Part shown: in pieces, positions 34,066 to 43,838 of the stretch | How positions within the stretch are numbered: the first letter of the stretch is position 1 | Layout of the letters: every line of letters starts with the position of its first letter | Assembly: GCF_014237835.1 (NCBI RefSeq) | Contig: NZ_JACJVI010000019.1 | Location: 1-64,000, forward strand | From: Rhizobium sp. AQ_MP | Lineage (GTDB): Bacteria > Pseudomonadota > Alphaproteobacteria > Rhizobiales > Rhizobiaceae | DNA length: 64,000 nucleotides | Direction: 5' to 3' | Program-made: the position numbers and the translations under genes | Notes under the pieces: model-generated | The model's input: the letters and a program-made list of their open reading frames with translations, nothing else | What the model was told of the DNA's origin: nothing | Databases searched by the model: none

Positions 34066-35904
34066 TCACCCGGTCTTGTCGAAAAGCCGGCGGTTGTGCT
34101 CGCGCAGGATCCGGGTCCATTCGAGATGGTGGTTGCTGACTTCGAGCATCTCGCGAACGCTGTCACGATCCACCGGACGCGAGAAGAAATAGCCCTGGCC
34201 GGCCTTGCAGTCGAGCGAGAGCAGATGCTCCGCCTGTACCAGCTCCTCGATACCCTCCGCGACGACCCAGATGCCGAGCCCCTTGGCGATGTCGAGCAGG
34301 CCCTTGGTTATGATGCCGCCACCGCCGGCATCGGCGAGGCGCCGGACAAAGCACTTGTCGATTTTGATAACGTCGACGGGCACCGTCAGGAGATGGGTGA
34401 GCGAGGCGAAACCGGTGCCGAAATCATCGAGCGCCACCTTGATGCCGGCTTCCCGCATCGCGTGGATCTCTTCCGCGACGACATGATCCTTCTGCGCGAG
34501 ATAGACCGATTCCGTCACCTCGGCGACAACGGCGGTCGGTTCGAGCCCCGCTTGGGAAAAGGCGTCGATGATCCGCCGGGTCAGCCCGCCGCGATGGAAA
34601 TCGGCGGCCGACAGATTGATCCCGACACGCGAGAACACCAGGCCTTCGCGATGCCATTCGCCGGCCGCAGAGGCGATGCGCTCCAGCATCCGGTCTGTCA
34701 CTTCGATAGCGACATGCGCATCCTTCATTGCCTCGTGAAAATGCGCAGCCGCCACGATCCGGCCGTCGGGCATCGTCATCCGACACAAAGATTCAAAGCC
34801 CATGATACGGCCGGTCGCAAGCTCGACGATGGGCTGGAAATGCGCATCTATCCGCTTGTCGCGCAGCGCCTGGTCAACCTCCTGGACCGAGCGGAAACGC
34901 TTTGCGATCGCCGTACCGAGCCCCGCCTGATATTCGAGGTAGCGTCCTCGGCTTCTTTCTTTCGCGTGATAAAGCGCGTAGTCCGCATTCTGGCGCACCT
35001 GCTGCGGGCTGCGCTCAAGCCCGGCCCGCGCACCGCCCAGCGTCGCGGCCGGATAGATCAGGTGACCGCCGCAATCCGCCGGTTCCTTGATCCGCGAAAT
35101 CAGCCGTTCTGCAAGGGCGGCAGGCTCGGTCGTCGCCAGGCACGGCACGATCACGGCAAATTCGTCGCCGCCCAGTCGAAACGCCATGCCGGCAGGCGCC
35201 TCCTGCTTCATCCGTTCGGCGACGATGCGGATCAGGTCGTCACCGGCGCCATGGCCGAAGGTGTCGTTGACCATTTTCAGATTGTCGAGGTCGATCAGCA
35301 TCAGGGCCCAGTCGGCATCGCGCCGCGAGACCTCGTTGATCACCTCGTTGAAACGGCTGCGGTTTGGCAGGCCGGTCAGCCCGTCGGTATCGGCAAGCCG
35401 CCGACGTTCCGCCATGCGCTGGTCGCGCTCGATCGCAATCGCGCAGAGATGTACGCAGGCATTGACAATCTGCTGCTCCTGTTCGGAGGGACCGCGGATG
35501 TTGCGATAATAGAAGGCAAAGGTGCCGAGCACCTTGCCGGAGCCGATGATCGGCGTCGACCAGCAGGCCTTGAGCCCGATCGGCAGCGCCAGTTGCTTGT
35601 AGGGCTGCCAGTACTCGTGCGCGTCGATGTCCTCCACCAGGACAGGTTCGCCATAAAAGGCTGCCGTTCCGCAGGACCCGACCCCGTGGCCGATGACGAT
35701 GCCGTCGATCGCCGCGGTGTACTCGAAGGGAAGCGAAGGACCTGCGAGATGGCGCAGTCGCCGCTCCTCGTCCAGCAGCAGAACCGAGCAGACGATGTCG
35801 TCCGTCATGGTCTCGACTTCGCGGCAGAGATAATCCACGGTTTCCGCCAGCGATTGGCCGGTGGCGATCTTCTCGAGGATGATGTTCTGCAAACGAAGAA
35901 GCAT
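34066..35904 (-). CDS. GAF-GGDEF-EAL c-di-GMP signalling protein
   Basis: A 612-residue cytoplasmic protein. GAF sensor at about 1-165 (SLAETVDYLCREVETMTDDIVCSVLLLD...LKACWSTPIIGSGKVLGTFAFYY), GGDEF at about 170-330 with TDGLTGLPNRSRFNEV, DLDNLKMVNDTFGHGAGDD and intact LGGDEFAV, EAL at about 345-600 with FESLCRM, NLSAADF, EVTESV, LDDFGTGFASLTHL, VIKIDKCFV, AEGIEE and GQGYFFSRP, all key residues retained. Both activities are possible, controlled by the GAF ligand. ATG 35904 chosen; a GTG three codons upstream is the alternative. Confidence 0.9.
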   Translation of the reverse strand: MLLRLQNIILEKIATGQSLAETVDYLCREVETMTDDIVCSVLLLDEERRLRHLAGPSLPFEYTAAIDGIVIGHGVGSCGTAAFYGEPVLVEDIDAHEYWQPYKQLALPIGLKACWSTPIIGSGKVLGTFAFYYRNIRGPSEQEQQIVNACVHLCAIAIERDQRMAERRRLADTDGLTGLPNRSRFNEVINEVSRRDADWALMLIDLDNLKMVNDTFGHGAGDDLIRIVAERMKQEAPAGMAFRLGGDEFAVIVPCLATTEPAALAERLISRIKEPADCGGHLIYPAATLGGARAGLERSPQQVRQNADYALYHAKERSRGRYLEYQAGLGTAIAKRFRSVQEVDQALRDKRIDAHFQPIVELATGRIMGFESLCRMTMPDGRIVAAAHFHEAMKDAHVAIEVTDRMLERIASAAGEWHREGLVFSRVGINLSAADFHRGGLTRRIIDAFSQAGLEPTAVVAEVTESVYLAQKDHVVAEEIHAMREAGIKVALDDFGTGFASLTHLLTVPVDVIKIDKCFVRRLADAGGGGIITKGLLDIAKGLGIWVVAEGIEELVQAEHLLSLDCKAGQGYFFSRPVDRDSVREMLEVSNHHLEWTRILREHNRRLFDKTG

Positions 35905-36020
35905 GGGACCCACGAATGTTGATTGTCGCGGATTAAATCAGTCCATGCTTAAACAGTCATTACGACATCATGCGACGGCTTGCCCTTGTCGTTGCAGGGT
36001 TAACGGGGCTCTAAGATGCT

Positions 36021-37394
36021 TCAGCCTCCGTCCGAGACGTTTCCGCTGATGCTCAGATGGGCGAAGGAGGAGGCATCGTCGATCAGCTCCTCGGTCACCC
36101 GCTCCTTCCAGCGATAGCCGAAGATCGCCCCTTCGCTCACCCCGCTTAGGATGTTGTCGCGGATCACGGTGCGACCGGCCCCTTCGACGACGCTGACCTG
36201 CATGCCCCGGACGCTGTCGCGCAGGATGTTGTCCGTCACGATGACATTGCGCAGATACGGCCCCCAGCCGATGGCCAGTGCCGCCGTCTCGGCACCCTCG
36301 ACCAGATTGCCGCTGACCAGTGTATCGGCTTCGACCGAAATCCCGAAGCCGAAGCTGCTGATTGTCGGCACGTAAGGACCCTTGTTGACAATCCGCCGGA
36401 TGATGTTGTTGCTCACCGTCGACAATCGTCCGCCATGGTCGAAATTGGCAACCGAGATGCCGATTGCGGCCCCGTCGATCAGGTTGTTGGTGATCAGCGC
36501 CGCCTCGAACTCGAATTCGGCATAGACAGCCGTCTCGCCCGAGCGATAGGCCTGATTGTTGCCGATGGTGATGTTGGAGGCGGAGTTCGCCCGGATCGCC
36601 GAAAAGGCACAGTCGGACACATGGTTGTCCGTGACCATCACGTTATCGGCCCGGAAGACGTTGATGCCATTGCCGAACTGCCCGGTGCCGCCGTTCGTGG
36701 CCCCGATCCGCGCCACGCGGTTGCCCGTGATTACGGTCCCGTCCTCGCCCTTGGTCCAGCGATGCACCAGGATGCCGCCATTGCCGCAGTCGAAGACGCG
36801 GTTGTTCCTTATCGAAAACGCCTTGCCCTCGATTGCCCAGATGCCCGCGTCCGCAGCCCCGGTGATGCGGCTGCCCTCGATCCGACCGCCCGAGCGCGCC
36901 AGATAGATCCCGCATTTCCGGCTGCCGACGATTTCGCAATCTTCGACGATGGCCTCGTCGACGCTGCGAAAGGCGAGAAGTCCCTCGGTATAGTCCGCGA
37001 GCCATCGGTTGGCTCCGTCGAAGGTGATCCCCGACAGGCTGACCCTGCCGATGTCCTGGGCCGCGATCAGATGTCCGTCGCCGCGATAGACGAGCCGGGT
37101 GAGACCTGGCACGCCGACGATGCGGCTGCCGTCGCGCAGCTCCAGATTGGCGACCTCGTAGGTCCCTGCCGGTAGGAACACCGGTTGGCCGACGGCGGCG
37201 GCCCGGTCGATCAGGTCTTGCAGCTTGCGGCTCTGGTCGTCTTCGGTGCCCGGCAGGATGCCGGCCTCCGCCGCATCGAACCCGCCGCGCAGTTCCGCCA
37301 TGGCAAGCGTCTGGGCAGACGCCCGCGCTCCCGGCCACCCCGCCATCGCGAAGAGCCCGCCAAGGCCGATCATGACCGAGCGTCGAGAAGGCAT
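36021..37394 (-). CDS. Tat-exported right-handed parallel beta-helix protein
   Basis: A 457-residue protein starting MPSRRSVMIGLGGLFAMAG, a twin-arginine-type signal, followed by an extended repetitive region with many NNxIxxxG-type beta-helix rungs (about 110-440: SLSGITFDGANRWLADYTEG, VFDCGNGGILVHRWTKGEDG, ADNVMVTDNHVSDCAFSAI). It matches a family of Tat-translocated repeat proteins known in rhizobia. The fold suggests polysaccharide binding or lyase activity in the periplasm, but no catalytic site is recognisable. Confidence 0.8.
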   Translation of the reverse strand: MPSRRSVMIGLGGLFAMAGWPGARASAQTLAMAELRGGFDAAEAGILPGTEDDQSRKLQDLIDRAAAVGQPVFLPAGTYEVANLELRDGSRIVGVPGLTRLVYRGDGHLIAAQDIGRVSLSGITFDGANRWLADYTEGLLAFRSVDEAIVEDCEIVGSRKCGIYLARSGGRIEGSRITGAADAGIWAIEGKAFSIRNNRVFDCGNGGILVHRWTKGEDGTVITGNRVARIGATNGGTGQFGNGINVFRADNVMVTDNHVSDCAFSAIRANSASNITIGNNQAYRSGETAVYAEFEFEAALITNNLIDGAAIGISVANFDHGGRLSTVSNNIIRRIVNKGPYVPTISSFGFGISVEADTLVSGNLVEGAETAALAIGWGPYLRNVIVTDNILRDSVRGMQVSVVEGAGRTVIRDNILSGVSEGAIFGYRWKERVTEELIDDASSFAHLSISGNVSDGG

Positions 37395-37612
37395 GCTGTT
37401 GTTTCCGCTTGCAGGTGGCGCGTCAGGCCGCGGAGCTTGGCGGAAGAGGGGGGCTGCCGCAACAACAGGCTTAAAACAGTGTTAACGGCGCGCGTCGGGT
37501 CCTTCGCCTTTTGTCTAAGCTTCGTCGGCCAGGAATTTGAGGCAGATCAAAGAAATTTCCGGGGATCGGCATAGCTTGGTCACCATAGTCATGAACGCGA
37601 AGGAGCAAGATC

Positions 37613-37816
37613 ATGCTTCGTCTTACTGCTGTCCTCTACATCCTTGTCGCCAGTGCCGTGGCGGGTGCGGCGGTCATCGCCGTCCTGACCCTGGACATGC
37701 GTGAGGGCTGGCAGATCGGGGCGGCCTTCGCAGCCGGCCTCGTGGTCTCGATCCCGATCGCCGCCGTTCTGGGCCGCAAGATCTACAACGCATTGCAGGG
37801 ACCGAAACCGGTCTGA
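37613..37816 (+). CDS. Small two-helix membrane protein
   Basis: A 67-residue protein with two predicted transmembrane segments (about 5-27 and 35-57) separated by a short DMREGW turn, and a C-terminal KIYNALQGPKPV. A GAAGGAG site lies before the ATG and a terminator follows at 37893. Similar small proteins are conserved in Rhizobiaceae without known function. Confidence 0.65.
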   Translation: MLRLTAVLYILVASAVAGAAVIAVLTLDMREGWQIGAAFAAGLVVSIPIAAVLGRKIYNALQGPKPV

Positions 37817-37892
37817 TTGCTCCCTTCGGCATGGGGCATATGCCGTCCCTGTCCTGGCGGAGCGGGGAGGGTGGTCAAGAACCAGTCCCATG

Positions 37893-37942
37893 ACGACCGG
37901 CCGGCATTTTCTCGGGGGAGGGAGTGCCGGTCGGGTCGTTTT
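37893..37942 (+). terminator. Terminator between small membrane gene and marR
   Basis: An imperfect long stem (ACGACC...GGCCGGCA with TGCCGGTC...GGGTCGT) with a short T run at 37939-37942, 77 bases after the small membrane gene stop. It may also serve the convergent marR gene. Confidence 0.6.
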
Positions 37943-37989
37943 CTGTGTTTGGCAAACCGCATTCCGACCGCGTCCAAGGGCGGTTTCGC

Positions 37990-38538
37990 TCAGCCTTCGC
38001 TTTCCTCGAAGCGCTTGAACTGCGCCTCAAGACCTTCCGTGAAACGCGCATAGAGCCTGCCGAACGTTTCGACATCCTCCGCAGACCATCCCGCGGTCGC
38101 CTCCAGGATCGTCTCACGCTTGATCGCCTCGATGTCGTCGAGCACCTGGCGGCCGGCATCGGTCACCCGGACCAGGCTGCGCCGCCCGTCCTCTTGAGAG
38201 GCCGCCCGTTCGAGAAGCCCCTGTTTCACCAGGTCGGCCACGATGCGGCTGCCGCGCGAGGGATCGATCCTCAGCTGCTCGGCGATGGTGCCGACCGTCA
38301 CCTCCTGCTCGCTGCCGATCCGCTTGATCACACCGATCGCATCGAGATCCGAGAGTTCCAGCCCCGTGCCGATGCGCTTCAGCGCCATGCGGCCGATAAA
38401 GCGCCGGCCGATCAGAAGTCGCATGCGGGTCATGGCATGGCCGATGTCCACGAGCGAGGCTTCCGCATCAGGTGAGGCGGATGTGCCGTCCTTGGGCGAT
38501 GGCAAAGAGGCGGTTTTCAGGTGCGAAGCAGACGTCAT
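37990..38538 (-). CDS. MarR-family regulator divergent from an MFS exporter
   Basis: A 182-residue MarR-type regulator: N-terminal helices (about 30-65), winged helix (about 70-135: ELSDLDAIGVIKRIGSEQEVTVGTIAEQLRIDPSRGSRIVADLVKQGLLERAASQEDGRRSLVRVTDAGRQ). It is divergent from the DHA2 transporter gene, with an inverted repeat between, the standard arrangement for a repressor released by the transporter substrate. ATG 38538 was chosen; an ATG four codons upstream is possible. Confidence 0.88.
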   Translation of the reverse strand: MTSASHLKTASLPSPKDGTSASPDAEASLVDIGHAMTRMRLLIGRRFIGRMALKRIGTGLELSDLDAIGVIKRIGSEQEVTVGTIAEQLRIDPSRGSRIVADLVKQGLLERAASQEDGRRSLVRVTDAGRQVLDDIEAIKRETILEATAGWSAEDVETFGRLYARFTEGLEAQFKRFEESEG

Positions 38539-38596
38539 GAGCCGGACCATAGCAGATCGGCGAGGCGCGGAAAAGTGAAATACATGCGATCAGCAA

Positions 38597-38615
38597 ATAT
38601 GTGCTATTGACATAT
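38597..38615. promoter_or_regulatory. Candidate MarR operator
   Basis: ATATGT-GCTATTG-ACATAT, perfect 6-bp arms with a 7-base spacer, 47 bases upstream of the MFS ATG. It overlaps TTGACA (38607-38612) and TATAAA (38613-38618), so binding would block the transporter promoter. Confidence 0.6.
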
Positions 38616-38661
38616 AAATGCGGGAGGCACATTTTGCTGGCGAGATAGGAGCCCCCGATCC

Positions 38662-40275
38662 ATGACCAGGCAGAGCACGACCGCAGAGACCGGTCCAGAT
38701 ACCCGCTTCGAACCGCATCCGACATCCGCTACCGGGTCAGCGCGGGGTGGACCTCCGGGCGTGGATCCAACACCCCTGGTCACCGATCCGAGGCTGCGCC
38801 TTTTTGTCTATCTCCTGCTGATGTCGGCCATGTTCATGGCCACACTCGACAACCAGATCGTGTCGACCGCACTTCCGACCATCGTCGGCGAGTTCGGCGA
38901 ACTCGAACGTTTCGGCTGGGTCGGTTCCGCCTATCTGCTGACCACCAGCGCCGTCATGCCGCTCTACGGCAAGCTCGGCGATCTCTTTGGCCGCAAATAC
39001 GTGATCATGGCGGCGATTGCGATCTTCACGCTCGGCTCCCTGGTCTGCGGCCTTGCTGTCTCCATGGACACGCTGATTGCCGCCCGCGTGCTGCAGGCGC
39101 TCGGCGGTGGCGGCATCATGGTCTCGATCTTCTCGATCAATGCCGATCTCTTCGAGCCGCGTGAGCGTGCCCGCTACCAGAGCTATTCGAGCCTCGTGCT
39201 GATGGCGTCTGGCGCGCTCGGTCCCGTGCTCGGCGGCACGCTGTCCGATCTCTTCGGCTGGCGCTCGATCTTCCTGGTCAACCTGCCGATCGGCATCGCT
39301 GTCCTCATCGGTCTTGCCTTCCTGCTGCCCTATCGCAAGCCCAACCGGAAGCCGAAGATCGATTACGCCGGCGCGATCCTGCTCGCAGGCGCTGTCGCCT
39401 CCATCGTCTTCTGGGCCGATAGCGGCCAGATCTTCGGCTCGCTGATTGCCTGGCAAAGCCTTGCCGTCGTCGGCTTCGGTGCGCTCTGCGCCATCGGCTG
39501 GGTCTTGGTCGAGCGCCGCGCCCCCGAACCCGTCGTTCCGCTCTCGCTCTTCGCCAAGCCGACCATCAACCTGCTCCTGGTCATCTCGCTGGTCTCCGGC
39601 GCCATCGGCATCGGTTCGGTCAACTACATCGCCCTTTACCTGCAGACGACCACGGGCCTGTCGCCCTCCATGGCCGGCCTGCTTTTTGTCGCCACCACCG
39701 GCGGCATCGCCATCGGCTCGATCGCCGCGGGCCGGCTGATTGCGAAAAGCGGCCGCTACAAGCCCTTCTCGATCGCGTCGGCAACGCTCGGCGTGGTCAG
39801 TCTCGGCATCTTCTCCGTCCTGCATGCCGGAACGCCCTTGATCGTCATCGCGCTGGTCATGCTGCTGCAGGGGGTCGGTGTCGGCATCGGCCAGCAGGTC
39901 CCGGTCATCGGCGTGCAGAATGCCGCCTCCCGCGCCGATGTCGGCGCCGCCACCGGCACGGTGACGCTCACCCGCATGGGCGGTGCCGCGATCGCGATCT
40001 CCATCTATGGCGCGATCGTCAGCTCCGGCCTCGCCCATGTGCAGATCGCGCTTCCCGGCGGCGTCGATTTCCGCAACCTCACACCCGAAGGCCTCGCCGC
40101 CTTGCCGCAGGCCGCCCGCACACTCGTCGCCAATGCCTATTCCGACGCTTTCGTGCCGCTCTTCCTGACAGCCTCCGGCATGATGGTCATCGGCCTCCTC
40201 TGCGCACTGCTGCTGCCCAACATTCGACTGCCGCGCGAAGGCGAGGGCAAGGCGGCGGCGCCCGCCAGCGCGTAA
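38662..40275 (+). CDS. MFS drug-type transporter, DHA2 family (14 helices)
   Basis: A 537-residue transporter with a 45-residue polar N-terminus and about 14 membrane helices. DHA2 signatures: MFMATLDNQIVSTALPTIVGEFG, motif A in YLLTTSAVMPLYGKLGDLFGRKYVI, RVLQALGGGGIMVSIFSIN and LGPVLGGTLSDLFGWRSIFLVNLPIG. It exports a drug or organic compound with proton antiport. Divergent from the marR gene. Substrate unknown. Confidence 0.92.
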   Translation: MTRQSTTAETGPDTRFEPHPTSATGSARGGPPGVDPTPLVTDPRLRLFVYLLLMSAMFMATLDNQIVSTALPTIVGEFGELERFGWVGSAYLLTTSAVMPLYGKLGDLFGRKYVIMAAIAIFTLGSLVCGLAVSMDTLIAARVLQALGGGGIMVSIFSINADLFEPRERARYQSYSSLVLMASGALGPVLGGTLSDLFGWRSIFLVNLPIGIAVLIGLAFLLPYRKPNRKPKIDYAGAILLAGAVASIVFWADSGQIFGSLIAWQSLAVVGFGALCAIGWVLVERRAPEPVVPLSLFAKPTINLLLVISLVSGAIGIGSVNYIALYLQTTTGLSPSMAGLLFVATTGGIAIGSIAAGRLIAKSGRYKPFSIASATLGVVSLGIFSVLHAGTPLIVIALVMLLQGVGVGIGQQVPVIGVQNAASRADVGAATGTVTLTRMGGAAIAISIYGAIVSSGLAHVQIALPGGVDFRNLTPEGLAALPQAARTLVANAYSDAFVPLFLTASGMMVIGLLCALLLPNIRLPREGEGKAAAPASA

Positions 40276-40291
40276 AGCTCTCTCCAAAATG

Positions 40292-40328
40292 CACCAGGCC
40301 CCGGCTCGGAAAGAGCCGGGGCCTGGTG
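40292..40328. terminator. Bidirectional terminator between MFS and MCP genes
   Basis: A perfect 16-bp stem around CCAGGCCCCGG with loop GGAAA, between two convergent genes. On the minus strand it is followed by CATTTTGG, so it certainly suits the chemotaxis gene; the plus-strand T tract is poor. Confidence 0.8.
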
Positions 40329-40349
40329 TCGAACTGAATGACGCGCGGA

Positions 40350-42572
40350 TCAGGCGGCGTAGCGCTGTGCCCCGCCGTCCCGCTGCACCTTGAAGCGGGC
40401 GACGAGGGCGCGCAGATGCGCGGTCTCCTCCGCAAGCTTTGCGGTGCTGGCGGCAGCTTCTTCCACCATCGCGGCGTTCTGCTGGGTCATCTGGTCCATC
40501 TGGTTGACGGCCATGTTGACCTCGGTGAGACCGGTCGACTGCTCCTGGGCCGCCGTCGCAATCGAGGTGACCTGGCTTGCGATGCCGACGACCTTCGCCT
40601 GGATGTCGCTCAGCGCCTGACCCGTCGAGCTGACGAGCTTCACCCCGGTCTCCACCTCATGCGAAGATTTGGTGATCAGCGTCTTGATGTCCTTCGCGGC
40701 CGTTGCAGAACGCTGGGCGAGCTCGCGCACTTCCTGGGCAACGACGGCAAAGCCCTTGCCGGCTTCCCCGGCGCGGGCAGCTTCGACACCGGCATTCAGT
40801 GCCAGGAGATTGGTCTGGAAGGCGATCTCGTCGATCACGTTGATGATCTGCGTGATCTCGTTGGAGGCCTGCTCGATCCGGCTCATCGCCGATGTCGCTT
40901 CACCGACAACGCTGGAGGATGACTCGGCAAACTGCCGCGCCTCGGTCACCATCTTGCTCGAGTCCTGCGCCCGTTCGGTCGAGGTTTTCACGGCGACCGT
41001 GATTTCCTCCAGCGCCGACGAGGTCTCTTCCAGCGAAGCGGCCTGGGTTTCCGTGCGGCGCGACAGGTCGTTGGAAGCCTGACGGATCTCGTCCGCCCCG
41101 CCATTGATGGCGTCCGCCGACTGGCGGACTTCCTGCATCAGGGTGCGCAGGCTTGCCATGGTCTCGTTCACATTGGCCTGCAGGTCGGCAAAGACCCCCT
41201 GGTAGCGGCCTTCCATGCTTTCCGTCAGGTCGCCCTTGGCAAGCGCCGAGATGACACGGCCGGTCTCGGCGATGCCGGCATCGACGGATTCGACAAGCGT
41301 ATTGACGTTGGCGGCGAAGCGGTCGAGGTCGGGATTGTCGTAGCGCTTGGTGATGCGGCGGGTGAAGTCACCGGCAACGGCGGCATCGACGACGGTGGCG
41401 ATATTGGACTGCAGGTCTGCATTCTTCTCCTGCAGAGCCGCCTCCTGCGCTGCGAGATCGCGGATCTTGATGGCGTTCTGCTTGAAAACGTCGACAGCCT
41501 TGGCCATCAGCCCGATTTCGCTTCTATGGTCGAGGCCGGGGATGACGGTATCGAGCTTGTTTTCGGCCAGCGAGCCCATGGCGCCGGTGATCTGGCCGAT
41601 CGGCAGGGTGATGCTGCGGGCGATCATGAAGGCGATGGTGAGCGCCAGCACGATGCCGACGCCGCCGATCGTGGCCGCGGTGGTCACCGAACCGTCCATG
41701 GTCTCGGCAATCATCGGACCCAGAGTGTCCTGGTTCTTTTTCAGCTCCAGCTTCAGGTCTTCCACGGCGCGCGTCACGGCGGGACCGGCCACATCCATCG
41801 TGCCGGTGATGACGCCATTGCGCTCGGTGATGACGCCATGCACCTTGCCGAAGGCATCGACATAGGACGCGACATTGGCGTTGATCGCCTTGAAGCGTTC
41901 GGCGCGACCGGGATCGACGATGAGGGGGCCGACCTTCGCGGACTCTTCCGAGACCTTGGCGGCAGCAGTCATCGCCGCTTGGTAGTTCTCCTCGTTGTTG
42001 TCGAGCAGATATTTGTTGGCCGAGAGACGCAGATTGGCCACCTGATACTGCATGCGGCTGGCGGCAAAGGCGGCTTCGATGTTCCCCGCATCCAGGAATG
42101 CCTGGCCGAGCGAGGCCAGTTCTTCGGCGATGCCGGAGCCGAGCGGATTGAGCGTCTCGGTCACCAGCGCGGCGCGCTGTGCCTGGAGCTCGGAGACCTT
42201 CTTGAAGCCGTCTTCATAGGCCTGGACCTGGGTGGCGAAACCCTGCACCATCGCCCGCTCCTGGTCGTTCGTCACCATGGCGATCGTAGCGTCTATCGAC
42301 TGGCGGGTCGTGGCGAGGCGGCTCAGGACTTCCTGCTGCAGTTCTTCGCTCTGATTGGCGCGATATTTCAGAAATGACAGGCGTGCTTCGAGCATGTTGG
42401 CCTGGATGCGGCCGGACTCGTTGGTCAGCCGCGCGGCACTGCGATAGTCGGTGAAATAGCCGGCATTGGTGAGGTTGGAGTAAATCGAGATCCCCGCAAA
42501 CACGGCGAGGATCGTCAACACCAGCCCGAAGCCGATGTATATCTTATTTCCTATGCGAATGTTGTCCAACAT
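40350..42572 (-). CDS. Methyl-accepting chemotaxis protein
   Basis: A 740-residue receptor. First membrane helix at about 10-32 ([22 protein letters not shown]), a long helical periplasmic bundle (about 33-300), second helix at about 305-328 ([17 protein letters not shown]), two HAMP segments (about 330-380 and 410-465, ...[34 protein letters not shown]), and the signalling hairpin (about 500-720) with [50 protein letters not shown]. It relays a periplasmic ligand to CheA. The C-terminus lacks a recognisable CheR-binding pentapeptide. Ligand unknown. Confidence 0.95.
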   Translation of the reverse strand: MLDNIRIGNKIYIGFGLVLTILAVFAGISIYSNLTNAGYFTDYRSAARLTNESGRIQANMLEARLSFLKYRANQSEELQQEVLSRLATTRQSIDATIAMVTNDQERAMVQGFATQVQAYEDGFKKVSELQAQRAALVTETLNPLGSGIAEELASLGQAFLDAGNIEAAFAASRMQYQVANLRLSANKYLLDNNEENYQAAMTAAAKVSEESAKVGPLIVDPGRAERFKAINANVASYVDAFGKVHGVITERNGVITGTMDVAGPAVTRAVEDLKLELKKNQDTLGPMIAETMDGSVTTAATIGGVGIVLALTIAFMIARSITLPIGQITGAMGSLAENKLDTVIPGLDHRSEIGLMAKAVDVFKQNAIKIRDLAAQEAALQEKNADLQSNIATVVDAAVAGDFTRRITKRYDNPDLDRFAANVNTLVESVDAGIAETGRVISALAKGDLTESMEGRYQGVFADLQANVNETMASLRTLMQEVRQSADAINGGADEIRQASNDLSRRTETQAASLEETSSALEEITVAVKTSTERAQDSSKMVTEARQFAESSSSVVGEATSAMSRIEQASNEITQIINVIDEIAFQTNLLALNAGVEAARAGEAGKGFAVVAQEVRELAQRSATAAKDIKTLITKSSHEVETGVKLVSSTGQALSDIQAKVVGIASQVTSIATAAQEQSTGLTEVNMAVNQMDQMTQQNAAMVEEAAASTAKLAEETAHLRALVARFKVQRDGGAQRYAA

Positions 42573-42853
42573 TAAAATAATCCTTGGGAGGTGTAGAATC
42601 GTGACAAGTAAAATTGTCGTCAAATATATTGAGACAGCGTTAACCAAAGTGTCTGATGGCAGTCTATCGCAGTCAGGGGTTGAGTTAAAATTGTCGAATG
42701 AAATGAAGGGGTAGCCGGATCGGGTCGCTCGTGCCGCAGTGGCAGCCCAAAAATGATCGCGCTGTCACCGAAAGCTGGCAACGCCTGCCATAAGCTTCGC
42801 GCCAGCCGGGACTGAGAGGGTGCGGCAACGACGTCAGTTCGAATCGGTGCAGC
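42573..42853. other. Divergent region, chemotaxis receptor / L,D-transpeptidase
   Basis: 281 bases, no gene supported. Composition is AT-rich near the receptor gene (42573-42700) and GC-rich near the transpeptidase gene. Both promoters should lie here; none is clear. Confidence 0.4.
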
Positions 42854-43681
42854 ATGTCCCAGTCTTCCCCGTCCGGTCGCGCTTCTGCGGTCTCCCTCCT
42901 GTCGCGGCGCCTGGTCTCGCTGGGGCTGGGCACGGCCCTGGTCGGTTCCCTGTCGGGCTGCATCCTGGTCCAGGATACCAGCCGCATGAACATCGACGTC
43001 TTTCAGGACGAGGTCGCGCCCGTCTGGTATGATCCGGCCCGCACCCCGCCCGCCGCCGATCAGACGGCCCCGCAGAAGCGCGATCTCTACCGCACACAGT
43101 TTCATCAGACCTACGGTTTGCCGGTCAGCAATCCGCTGCACCGTACCCTCTACGGGGTGATGGTCGATGATGGGCACACGCTGCCCGCCATTCCGCTTGA
43201 TCGGGTCCGATCCGACATGCTGCGCCAGGAGGTGAGCTACCAGACCACCGAGGCGCCCGGCACCATCGTCGTCGATACCAGGGCCCATTATCTCTACCTG
43301 GTGCAGGGCGACGGCAAGGCGATACGCTATGGCGTCGGTCTCGGTCGCGAAGGATATGCCTGGTCGGGCAGGGGTGTCATCCAGCGCAAGGCCAAATGGC
43401 CGCACTGGACGCCGACCGACGATATGGTCGAGAACAACCCGAACCTGAAGCCCGTCTCGGCTGCCCGTGGCGGCCTGGTCGCCGGCCTTAACAATCCGCT
43501 CGGCGCACGTGCGCTTTATATCTATCAGGACGGCAAGGACACGCTTTACCGCGTCCACGGCACGCCGGACTGGCGGTCGGTCGGCAAGGCAACCTCGTCC
43601 GGCTGCGTGCGCATGTTCAATCAGGATGTCATCGATCTCTTCGATCGTGTTCCCGAGAACACGCCGATTGTTGTCATTTAG
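42854..43681 (+). CDS. L,D-transpeptidase (YkuD family), lipoprotein-like
   Basis: A 275-residue protein with an N-terminal signal ending in a lipobox-like Leu-Ser-Gly-Cys (about residue 36) and a C-terminal YkuD catalytic domain: GTIVVDTRAHYLYLVQGDGKAIRYGVGLGREG, YIYQDGKDTLYRVHGTPDWRSVGKATSSGCVRMFNQDV, with catalytic His in VHG and Cys251 in SSGCVRM. It forms 3-3 peptidoglycan crosslinks or attaches proteins to peptidoglycan. Paralogous to the gene at 43839; the two are separated by 157 bases. Confidence 0.9.
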   Translation: MSQSSPSGRASAVSLLSRRLVSLGLGTALVGSLSGCILVQDTSRMNIDVFQDEVAPVWYDPARTPPAADQTAPQKRDLYRTQFHQTYGLPVSNPLHRTLYGVMVDDGHTLPAIPLDRVRSDMLRQEVSYQTTEAPGTIVVDTRAHYLYLVQGDGKAIRYGVGLGREGYAWSGRGVIQRKAKWPHWTPTDDMVENNPNLKPVSAARGGLVAGLNNPLGARALYIYQDGKDTLYRVHGTPDWRSVGKATSSGCVRMFNQDVIDLFDRVPENTPIVVI

Positions 43682-43775
43682 CGACACTCATTTGCGACGT
43701 TCGCCTCTCTCCAAAACGTGAAAGGGGGGCAGCGTTGCTTTAATTGAACCTTTCCTGTTTGCATCCGATCATCGC

Positions 43776-43800
43776 GGAACAAAGCGCACCTCCCAGCGTC
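43776..43800 (+). promoter_or_regulatory. Candidate EcfG-type (general stress) promoter for second L,D-transpeptidase
   Basis: GGAAC, a 16-base spacer and CGTC, 38 bases before the gene at 43839. The consensus for alphaproteobacterial EcfG sigma factors is GGAAC with CGTT at this spacing; one mismatch here. Tentative. Confidence 0.35.
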
Positions 43801-43838
43801 TTCATCCGCAGCTCTGCCACAGGAATCTTATAGCCCTT

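Noticed and set aside
34096-35922. A 608-codon open frame on the plus strand opposite the GAF-GGDEF-EAL gene
   Set aside because: Antisense shadow caused by codon bias; no ribosome site and no recognisable domains.
38737-40287. A 516-codon minus-strand frame opposite the MFS gene
   Set aside because: Composition (Asp/Glu/Arg/Gly/His rich) is that of an antisense reading of a membrane gene.
42830-42860. A GTTCGAATC sequence like a tRNA T-arm
   Set aside because: No acceptor, D or anticodon stems can be formed around it.
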